In this document: in pieces, positions 1-5,113 of the stretch
Layout of the letters: the number at the start of each line of letters is the position of its first letter
How positions within the stretch are numbered: the first letter of the stretch is position 1
Assembly: GCA_958369755.1 (NCBI GenBank)
Contig: CATXJC010000065.1
Span: forward strand, 1-8,000
Length of the DNA: 8,000 nucleotides
Direction: 5' to 3'
Origin: an uncultured Prevotella sp.
GTDB taxonomy: Bacteria; Bacteroidota; Bacteroidia; Bacteroidales; Bacteroidaceae
Made by a program: the position numbers and the translations under genes
Notes under the pieces: generated by a model
Told to the model about the DNA's origin: nothing
Database searches by the model: none
The model's input: only the letters and a program-made list of their open reading frames with translations

Positions 1-217
1 GTTTGTCCTCTCTGATAATCTTCGGCTGAGCCTTGCCAGCGAGAATGAGAATCTTTTTACCATTACGATAAATATGAAGCTGTCGTGAGCGAACTATGGC
101 TGTCAACTCCTTATCGTTCTGCATGGCTTGCCAGATAGGATAATATACGCCCTCAGGTTCAAACAACTTTTTTTGAAGATGCGAGCAGAGGTTTGTTGTA
201 TCAATTGTCATTGCCAT
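1..217 (-). CDS. Unrecognised protein, N-terminal 72 residues (runs off left edge)
   Basis: An open frame reads leftward from ATG at 217 to the window edge without a stop. It begins MAMTIDTTNLCSHLQKK, and a second in-frame ATG lies at 211. The visible part is soluble, with no signal peptide or membrane segment. It has a short stretch rich in basic and beta-forming residues (HIYRNGKKILILAG, about residues 48-61) that could be a strand-turn-strand. I do not recognise a family and assign no function. The start lies 8 bases after the stop of the DUF1294 gene, so it is probably the fourth gene of the hydrolase-thioredoxin-DUF1294 operon. GAAGAAAA just upstream is only a weak ribosome-binding candidate. 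Reality of the gene is supported by the unbroken frame and the tight spacing; the identity is unknown. Confidence 0.7.
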   Translation of the reverse strand, partial: MAMTIDTTNLCSHLQKKLFEPEGVYYPIWQAMQNDKELTAIVRSRQLHIYRNGKKILILAGKAQPKIIREDK

Positions 218-225
218 AATTTTCT

Positions 226-525
226 TCAAACTATTTGTTTCCAAAGATTCATGTGCAAATACGCCATCAGCGCAATCTGTATCAGCAGAATGGCAGGAAT
301 GCCGTATTTGAATTTCTTGTGCATCGTCTTATGGTGCCAGACTTTCATTCCCATCCATGCCCCGATGCTTCCTCCAATGACAGCCAGCAATAAAAGCGTT
401 ACTTCCGGAATGCGCCATTTGGCTTTCTTTGCCTTGTACTTATCAATGCCGTACACGATGAATGCAACTGCATTGATAGCAAGGAGATAGTAGGCGAGGT
501 AACTATGTAATGTATTCATGCTCAT
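226..525 (-). CDS. DUF1294 family small membrane protein
   Basis: A 99-residue integral membrane protein of the DUF1294 family, whose biochemical role is not established. The family signature is clear: YGIDK at 25-29, WRIPE at 37-41, then GGSIGAWMG followed by KVWHHKT at about 51-67. Hydrophobic segments at roughly 10-26, 43-60 and 74-92 suggest three membrane helices with a basic loop between the first two. The length is normal for the family. ATG codons at 525 and 519 are both possible starts; I took the longer one. An AAAGGAG-like sequence (complement of 538-544) lies 12 bases upstream, rather far for a Shine-Dalgarno site. It is the third gene of the operon, 33 bases after thioredoxin and 8 bases before the next gene. 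The family call is firm; the function is open. Confidence 0.92.
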   Translation of the reverse strand: MSMNTLHSYLAYYLLAINAVAFIVYGIDKYKAKKAKWRIPEVTLLLLAVIGGSIGAWMGMKVWHHKTMHKKFKYGIPAILLIQIALMAYLHMNLWKQIV

Positions 526-558
526 TTTCCTATTTTACTCCTTTATTCTTTTCATCTG

Positions 559-858
559 TTATATCAAGAATGGATCAAGCGTAGCCAGAAGTTCGGCTTT
601 ATCTACCACACCGCTTGTGCGCCACAATACTTCTCCGTTTCTGAAAAGCATCAGCGTAGGCACGGATTGGATGCGGTATTGGCTTGCTGTTACGCCGTAC
701 TTATCTACATCCACCTTGATGATTCGGATGCGGTCGTCCAATACACTCTTCACCTGCTGCAGAATGGGGTGCATCGCCTTGCAAGGTTGGCACCATGTAG
801 CAAAGAAATCGACCAGAACAAGCTGGTCACTATTGATTACGTCATTGAATGTCTCCAT
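559..858 (-). CDS. trxA: Thioredoxin (CQPC active site)
   Basis: A 99-residue single-domain thioredoxin, a cytoplasmic disulfide reductase that is normally recycled by thioredoxin reductase. The active site is WCQPCK at residues 22-27, with redox cysteines at 23 and 26. The cis-proline motif SVPT sits at 65-68 and the usual buried aspartate region is VDFFATW. There is no signal peptide, so it should act in the cytoplasm. The dipeptide between the cysteines is Gln-Pro rather than the classical Gly-Pro, which may tune its redox potential. It begins 2 bases after the hydrolase stop codon, which strongly suggests translational coupling. Bacteroidales usually carry several thioredoxins, so this need not be the main one; the symbol is used in the family sense only. 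Confidence 0.95.
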   Translation of the reverse strand: METFNDVINSDQLVLVDFFATWCQPCKAMHPILQQVKSVLDDRIRIIKVDVDKYGVTASQYRIQSVPTLMLFRNGEVLWRTSGVVDKAELLATLDPFLI

Positions 859-860
859 AA

Positions 861-1661
861 TTATCTGTCTATTTCCGTGAAACGATTAAAAGTTCTGCCA
901 TCCCTCGTAACTTTCCCGAAGAACATATCTTCCGGTCTTACCCAATAGGCTTGGTCTCCATAGAGAGCCTGATAAACCACCATGCGCTCCTGAGTCTCGG
1001 AGTCGAAGGCAGAATGGATGAATTTGTATTTGCCGCCCTTGAAGTGCTGGAAATATCTTTCTTCCTTTGCCGAAAACTCCATCAGCATTTTCTGGGCGAG
1101 GGGAGCGTACCAGGTCTTTACCTCCTGCTCAGTAGGCGTGTGACCCCCAGGGAAATGGAAGGCTTGGTTGTAATGCTCTAGGAAGAGAGGGGAGAAGTGA
1201 GCCAGGGTGTCCTGTTCACCAAAAAGTCCCCACACACGATCCTTATAATAGGGGTTGCAATGGTCAAACTGCACGGCTTCCAGTTCTGCAAACTCCTCTA
1301 TCAGCGCCTCGTCAATCACCAGCCGCTGATTGCCGTCCCTTCTCGGCGCCTTGTATTCATGCTCGCCGATTCGCTCCTTCAGAAACTCCGTCATCATGAA
1401 ATACGGATTGCCCAGCAGGGCAGGAATGCCCACCACCGGAGCCAGCATCTGGGCGAGGAAAGAGCCGCAACTGTTGCCCAGAAGCAAGTCGGGCTGCTCC
1501 CGGTCGATGATGGAGCGAATCTCCTTCAGTGCCTCCTTGGGGTGCAAAGGGAGGTCGGGAGTCAGCACCACCGCCGTCCCCTCAAACGCCTCTTTCAAGG
1601 CTCTCGCCATCGGACAGCTGCCCGTGGCGAAGAATCCGTGTAGGAAAAGTATTTTCTTCAT
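861..1661 (-). CDS. YqiA-like alpha/beta hydrolase fused to a C-terminal DUF1653 domain
   Basis: A 266-residue two-domain protein. Residues 1 to about 195 are an alpha/beta hydrolase of the YqiA (UPF0227) esterase type: LHGF at 7-10, nucleophile elbow GNSCG with Ser64, FGEQD with the likely acid Asp151, and GGHTP with the likely catalytic His174. Residues from about 202 to 262 are a DUF1653 domain: RYFQHFKGGKYKF, then VVYQALYGD, then WVRPEDMFF. DUF1653 is often a stand-alone protein of around 70 residues, so this is a fusion. The substrate is unknown; YqiA-type enzymes act on short acyl esters. There is no signal peptide, so it is probably cytoplasmic. It is the first gene of the operon, with thioredoxin following after 2 bases. 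Its base composition is visibly more GC-rich than the defence locus to the right. No Shine-Dalgarno site precedes the ATG, which is usual in this phylum. Confidence 0.92.
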   Translation of the reverse strand: MKKILFLHGFFATGSCPMARALKEAFEGTAVVLTPDLPLHPKEALKEIRSIIDREQPDLLLGNSCGSFLAQMLAPVVGIPALLGNPYFMMTEFLKERIGEHEYKAPRRDGNQRLVIDEALIEEFAELEAVQFDHCNPYYKDRVWGLFGEQDTLAHFSPLFLEHYNQAFHFPGGHTPTEQEVKTWYAPLAQKMLMEFSAKEERYFQHFKGGKYKFIHSAFDSETQERMVVYQALYGDQAYWVRPEDMFFGKVTRDGRTFNRFTEIDR

Positions 1662-1744
1662 GCTCTAATCATTTGATAATGATGCGCCTATAATTTAGGA
1701 GGATAAGCCATGCTCAAACCCCATGTTGGCGCATTTTATTTCTG

Positions 1745-1752
1745 CAAAAATA
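1745..1752 (-). promoter_or_regulatory. Candidate Bacteroidetes -7 box for the hydrolase operon
   Basis: On the minus strand this reads TATTTTTG, an exact match to the Bacteroidetes -7 consensus TAnnTTTG, and lies 83 bases upstream of the hydrolase ATG. No good -33 TTTG is found at the expected 19-21 base spacing, so support rests on the -7 box and position only. The sequence is A/T-rich, so a chance match is quite possible. Confidence 0.35.
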
Positions 1753-1853
1753 CAAAAAATATTCAGAAAAGTGATTTTATGGATGGATTTTGTTTGCAGG
1801 GCGAACTTGATTTAACCTTATTTTATAAGATAGAGGGATATTTTGATAATCTG

Positions 1854-1881
1854 AAATCCTTAATGACCTTAATGACCGGAT
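1854..1881 (+). repeat. Short TTAATGACC tandem array (two units), left copy
   Basis: Two perfect 9-nt units TTAATGACC stand in tandem at 1860-1868 and 1869-1877. They are bounded by AAATCC on the left and GGATTT on the right, which are reverse complements of each other. The same boundaries enclose a longer, degenerate array at 7804-7907. The array is therefore a variable-length element, not random sequence. Confidence 0.75.
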
Positions 1882-1911
1882 TTATGAATATATGTACACA
1901 TATACACCAAG

Positions 1912-1940
1912 GGGAGTTTGCTCGTGATGAGTAAACTCCC
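1912..1940 (+). terminator. Strong hairpin, possible terminator
   Basis: GGGAGTTTGCTC (1912-1923) pairs with GAGTAAACTCCC (1929-1940) across a 5-base GTGAT loop. This gives a 12-bp stem whose only non-Watson-Crick pair is one G-T. On the plus strand it is followed by TAATCTTGTTTT, a weak T-tract. No gene ends just upstream on the plus strand, so it may belong to the repeat cluster instead of ending a transcript. Confidence 0.5.
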
Positions 1941-1992
1941 TAATCTTGTTTTAGGAAGATACGGAATTGTACTGGATGTCAGTAATTTATTC

Positions 1993-2028
1993 TTGGGTGC
2001 CACTTTGAGTGCCATCTTGGGTGCCATT
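1993..2028 (+). repeat. Three 12-nt tandem repeats built on GTGCCA
   Basis: Three contiguous 12-nt units: TTGGGTGCCACT, TTGAGTGCCATC and TTGGGTGCCATT. They share TTGrGTGCCAyy. Read on the minus strand they encode a periodic peptide (MAPKMALKVAPK) inside an otherwise unrecognisable open frame. The period is a multiple of three, but I see no other sign of coding. They could be iteron-like protein binding sites or a minisatellite. Confidence 0.8.
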
Positions 2029-2241
2029 ACATAATTTCTCTTTACCTCACTTTGCAAGTGACACCTCTCCTTACCAAAATAAAATCTCACGAAATTATAA
2101 TTTTTCATAAAAAGAACATTATATGATACTTTTCCTTGTTTAATCCAAAAACGAATCAAAACCATTATATGTTGGTCATATCTGTCTAAAACGTGTTGTT
2201 GAGTGACATTTATCCCTGATATTTGTATTTTTCTGTTTGCA

Positions 2242-2300
2242 AATTTCGTTTGGAAATGAAAACTGCAAACGGAACTGCAAGCAGAATTGCAAACGAAATT
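2242..2300. repeat. 11-bp inverted repeat enclosing the TGCAAAC array
   Basis: AATTTCGTTTG (2242-2252) is an exact reverse complement of CAAACGAAATT (2290-2300). The 37 bases between the arms contain most of the 12-nt TGCAAAC array. A run of T follows at about 2311-2318, so a long-looped hairpin ending in a T-tract could form on the plus strand. Confidence 0.7.
2261..2296 (+). repeat. Three 12-nt tandem repeats built on TGCAAAC
   Basis: Contiguous units AACTGCAAACGG, AACTGCAAGCAG and AATTGCAAACGA, with AATTGG beginning a partial fourth. Period and unit number are the same as in the GTGCCA array about 230 bases upstream, but the unit sequence is unrelated. The last unit contributes the right arm of the 11-bp inverted repeat. 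Confidence 0.8.
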
Positions 2301-2407
2301 GGTAGGGCTATTTTTTTTCTACTGTATTTTAGTTTGTTAGCGTATTTTTTTGTCTGTTTTCAAAAGCGTTTTCATTAAGCAGGTTTTTAAGTGAAACTTT
2401 GGGTGAC

Positions 2408-2436
2408 CAATTGCGCACACAGTGTATTCGCATTTT
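2408..2436 (+). repeat. Left copy of 29-bp direct repeat flanking the defence locus
   Basis: This 29-bp sequence starts CAATTGCGCACA and ends TTCGCATTTT. It is identical to 7766-7794 in the same orientation, and the match stops exactly at both ends (neighbouring bases differ). The two starts are 5358 bases apart and enclose the regulator, nuclease remnant and both DUF262 genes. It may be an attachment-site-like end of an island or one member of a dispersed intergenic repeat family. On the minus strand it can be read as the peptide NANTLCAQL, as can the right copy. Confidence 0.85.
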
Positions 2437-2567
2437 CAATAAAGTTTAGTCAGCTGTACTATCATTATTGGATGGTATGGGTAAATAAAATGAAAATAAA
2501 GCAATAAATTAAGTATAATCTTTTATAAAAATTGCGCAAAAACGCATCATCTTTAAAGAATATTCAT

Positions 2568-2575
2568 TAAATTTG
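2568..2575 (+). promoter_or_regulatory. Candidate Bacteroidetes -7 box for the defence operon
   Basis: TAAATTTG matches the TAnnTTTG consensus exactly and ends 22 bases before the ATG of the regulator gene, a suitable distance for a short leader. A -33 TTTG at 19-21 bases is not visible. As the regulator, nuclease and DUF262 genes all read the same way with short or no gaps, this is the likely promoter for the whole block and a plausible site of control by the regulator itself. Confidence 0.45.
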
Positions 2576-2597
2576 TAGCCATAAAACATATATATTT

Positions 2598-2813
2598 ATG
2601 GAAAGTAAAAAAGATTTGAATCGTATAAAGGTTATGTTGGCAGAGAAGAAGAAAACCAATAAATGGCTTGCTTCTACCTTAGGAGTTAATGCCGCTACAG
2701 TTCGTATATGGTGTACAAACTCTTCATAGCCATCACTTGAAACATTGATGAAAATTGCAGAGTTACTGGAAGTAAACTATACAGAACTTATAAGAGTCGA
2801 GCCAAAGTTATGA
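2598..2813 (+). pseudogene. XRE/Cro-type HTH regulator interrupted by an in-frame TAG
   Basis: A 71-codon frame encodes a small Cro/C1-type helix-turn-helix protein: MESKKDLNRIKVMLAEKKK, then NKWLASTLGVNAATVRIWC (recognition region about 23-39), then PSLETLMKIAELLEVNYTEL. Codon 44 is TAG (2727-2729), which splits the domain after NSS. Homologues usually have glutamine here (S/T-Q-PSLETL), so a single C-to-T change of CAG explains the stop. Such regulators commonly sit in front of restriction genes and control their expression. Its stop overlaps the next start as ATGA (2810-2813), typical of translational coupling. Termination at codon 44 would leave a peptide lacking the last helices, so the gene is probably dead unless the stop is read through. 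It is too short and broken to show as one open frame. Confidence 0.8.
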
Positions 2814-3202
2814 AAGCAAAGAATACCTTCACCATCCACACAGAACTGATGGATGAAACTCTACCAGGAGTTAGGAATATCTATATGGGGCAAACTCTAC
2901 TTGTCACCTCTACGTTATTCCATGTGATAAAATTAATGTAGCCAACGATATAGCAGACATAGCAGGTCAACCTGCTTTTTATATTCTGCTAGGTGATTCC
3001 AAGTTTCAAATCTGTTGCATCACGTCAGAGTTTCATTGATGAACATTGCAAAACGGGAAATGGGCAGATCAGCCTTCAGCACGATGTCCCTATGGGCAGT
3101 CCAAGTGGTGCAAGTGGAATAATACTCGGCCGACCAAGTAATGGCTGGGATGACTGGAAGAATGCTGATGGCAATAAAATAGGTAATGCCATAGAGCGAT
3201 AG
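2810..3202 (+). pseudogene. Remnant of a GIY-YIG nuclease with C-terminal DUF4357 domain
   Basis: Three frame segments match one family in order. From ATG 2810 the first reads MKAKNTFTIHTELMDETLPG and ends at TAG 2939-2941. A second, in another frame from about 2890, reads CHLYVIPCDKINVANDIADI then AGQPAFYILLGDS, where FYIL resembles the start of the GIY-YIG core. The third, back in the first frame from about 2993 to 3202, reads SFIDEHCK, GSPSGAS and LGRPSNGWDDWKNADG, the end of a DUF4357 domain. Intact relatives are around 300 residues long; here the second half of the nuclease core and most of the middle are missing. It is therefore a deletion plus frameshift remnant with no catalytic site. 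The ATGA overlap with the regulator and the DUF262 genes downstream suggest it was an accessory nuclease of the same defence operon. The family call rests on the end motifs. Confidence 0.75.
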
Positions 3203-3292
3203 GAATAAAGTAAATGAAACATGCTTCAATATCCTTCATTCCATTCAGCGGTACAATTGGTTTAATCGGAAGAATATATAATCGGAAAAATA

Positions 3293-5113
3293 ATGAATTT
3301 AGAAGAAAAAATCATAAGCGAAATAACTGGTAAATTCACAATAGAGGCATATCAGAGAGGCTATCGTTGGGGAAAAGATGAAGTTGAATATCTTCTTGAA
3401 GATATCAACGAAATTCCTGATGGTCAAAAGTATTGTCTCCAGCCTGTTGTTGTGAAAAACGTGAATGATACTTATGAACTGATTGACGGGCAGCAACGCC
3501 TGACAACTCTCTATTTGATTATGAAGTATCTGAATGCCTACGTTGATATAAAATTTAGCATAGAATACGCTACACGAAAGAGCGAAAATGGGCATATCGG
3601 AAGTAAGGAATTGCTTGAAACAATTGATGAAATTGATCTTTCTTTACCTTCTAACAATATTGATGAGTTGTTTATCAAGAAATCATATAGTATAGTTAAA
3701 ACGTGGTTTAATGGTGAAAAGTCTAAGATGATGAGTTTTGCCGATAAACTGCAAAACTATGTCACAATTATCTGGTATGAAGTAGATGACGATGAAGATA
3801 GTGTAAATATATTCACACGTCTGAATATAGGTAAAATAAATCTCACCAATGCAGAACTCGTAAAGGCATTATTTCTTAGCCGTGGCAAAAAGGATTCCGA
3901 AGGTCGATATGCAGGAAATCCTTATGGCATAGAGGAAAAAAAACAGCATGAAATTGCTCTCGGTTGGGACTCAATGGAGAAAGATTTACATAACGAAAAA
4001 TTCTGGACTTTCATTACCAATGAAAAGTCTGATCATTATCCCATTCGTATGGAGCTGTTGTTTGATATGATAGAAATGAAACCGAACGGCGAGAGTAATT
4101 TCTATACATTTAACAGATTCTATGAGAGGTTTAAGAATTCAGACAATAGATATGATACTTGGGAACTGATAGAACGATACATGCAACAGCTAAAAGAGTG
4201 GTATCATAGTTTTGACTTATTCCATCATATTGGATTTCTTGTTGCTACTGGCACAAGCGTGAAGTCTCTTCTTGACATAGCTATGAGTACAGATCATCCT
4301 ATTAAGAAATCTGATTTTAAACTTAGAGTGCTTGATATGATACGGGAGAAGATGGCATTTAAGGTTGGAGACAATGATTTCGGAGAAGACATAGACTACG
4401 CAGAACTTAATTATGAAGATCATTCCGAGTTTATACAGTATGTTCTTCTTCTGTTTAATATTGAGACTATCAGACAAAAAGGAGACGAGAATGTCCGTTT
4501 CCCATTTTATCGATATAAAAACGAAGGAACATGGTCATTGGAACATATCCATGCTCAAAATTCAGAGAGCCTGAAAACAAACCAAGAATGGAAGGAATGG
4601 CTTGAAATTCACAAAAAATCTCTTGAAGGCTTGGAAGTTAGTTCTGACGATAAAAAACAAATTGAAGAGGTTATTGATAAGATGAACACTGTTATTACCC
4701 ATGTTAATGAAAATGGGTATAAAGGTTCTATAAGGGATGAGTTCAACGCAGTAGCTCCTGCAGTGATCAATATTCTGTCAGATGGTGATGACAAGTCGCA
4801 GATGCACACCTTGTCAAATATGGCATTATTGACCGTTGGTGAGAATGCGGCTCTTAACAATTCCACTTTCGATGTTAAACGCATGAAGATTATTGCTATG
4901 GATAAAGCTGGAGAGTATATTCCTGTATGTACTCGAAACGTCTTTATGAAGTACTATTCTTCCTCAGATACGAAGCTGCATTTCTGGTCTGAAGAAGATA
5001 GAAAAGGTTATATAAGTGCTATGAATAATGTCTTATACGACTATAAAGAGAAAAATAGCAACAAAGAAATTAAACTTATAAGGAACAGAATAAATTATGG
5101 TAACAGAAAATAA
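3293..5113 (+). CDS. DUF262-DUF1524 restriction-like protein (GmrSD/SspE type)
   Basis: A 606-residue protein, and the only intact gene of the defence block. The N-terminal DUF262 domain (about 5-200) has YQRGYRW at 20-26, LIDGQQRLTTL at 63-73 (the DGQQR signature) and the conserved NIFTRLNIG...LTNAELVKALFL near 172-195. The C-terminal DUF1524 domain has EHIHAQN at 417-423 (the His-containing HNH-like motif), then LSNMALL at 507-513 and N..LNNSTFDVKR at 518-530. In GmrSD and SspE, DUF262 binds or hydrolyses nucleotides and senses modified DNA, while DUF1524 nicks or cuts it. A type IV-like role against modified phage DNA is therefore likely but inferred. There is no signal peptide. The ATG at 3293 is chosen because it lies the usual distance before YQRxYxW. 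The gene overlaps the next one by 17 bases, implying coupled expression and a two-protein complex or system. Confidence 0.93.
   Translation: MNLEEKIISEITGKFTIEAYQRGYRWGKDEVEYLLEDINEIPDGQKYCLQPVVVKNVNDTYELIDGQQRLTTLYLIMKYLNAYVDIKFSIEYATRKSENGHIGSKELLETIDEIDLSLPSNNIDELFIKKSYSIVKTWFNGEKSKMMSFADKLQNYVTIIWYEVDDDEDSVNIFTRLNIGKINLTNAELVKALFLSRGKKDSEGRYAGNPYGIEEKKQHEIALGWDSMEKDLHNEKFWTFITNEKSDHYPIRMELLFDMIEMKPNGESNFYTFNRFYERFKNSDNRYDTWELIERYMQQLKEWYHSFDLFHHIGFLVATGTSVKSLLDIAMSTDHPIKKSDFKLRVLDMIREKMAFKVGDNDFGEDIDYAELNYEDHSEFIQYVLLLFNIETIRQKGDENVRFPFYRYKNEGTWSLEHIHAQNSESLKTNQEWKEWLEIHKKSLEGLEVSSDDKKQIEEVIDKMNTVITHVNENGYKGSIRDEFNAVAPAVINILSDGDDKSQMHTLSNMALLTVGENAALNNSTFDVKRMKIIAMDKAGEYIPVCTRNVFMKYYSSSDTKLHFWSEEDRKGYISAMNNVLYDYKEKNSNKEIKLIRNRINYGNRK

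Larger units (their letters stand above)
1662..2597. other. Gene-free, repeat-rich interval between operon and defence locus
   Basis: I find no supportable gene in these 936 bases, which lie between two divergently oriented loci. The interval holds a candidate promoter for the left operon, a two-unit 9-nt tandem, a strong hairpin, two separate families of 12-nt tandem repeats, an 11-bp inverted repeat, one copy of a 29-bp long-range direct repeat, and a candidate promoter for the defence locus. The two longest open frames (1710-1934 plus, 1869-2165 minus) are mostly translated repeat or low-complexity DNA with no family resemblance. Confidence 0.75.

Noticed and set aside
1710..1934. 74-residue plus-strand open frame preceded by a perfect AGGAGG (1697-1702) seven bases before its ATG
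   Set aside because: No family resemblance, low-complexity content, and its C-terminal third is the translated TTAATGACC repeat and the hairpin at 1912-1940. Shine-Dalgarno sites carry little weight in Bacteroidetes.
1869..2165. 98-residue minus-strand open frame with a MAPK-like repeat peptide
   Set aside because: The only striking feature is the translated 12-nt repeat; the rest matches no family I know and crosses the hairpin and part of the 9-nt array. Better explained as non-coding repeat DNA.
2261..2300. CRISPR array
   Set aside because: The repeats are 12 nt and contiguous with no spacers, and no cas genes are nearby.
2531..2548. ATTGCGCA followed by ACGCAT as a third, partial copy of the 29-bp repeat
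   Set aside because: Only an 8-base block and a short second block match; too little to separate from chance in AT-rich DNA.
2727..2729. TAG recoded as glutamine (as in some phages of Prevotella hosts)
   Set aside because: TAG is also used as the natural stop at the end of the DUF4357 remnant (3200-3202) and of the second DUF262 gene (7328-7330), so the standard code applies and a nonsense mutation is simpler.
3203..3292. Small gene or separate promoter before the first DUF262 gene
   Set aside because: The 90-base gap contains only a near-match -7 box (TACAATTG, 3252-3259) and an open frame without recognisable content; read-through from upstream is enough to explain expression.
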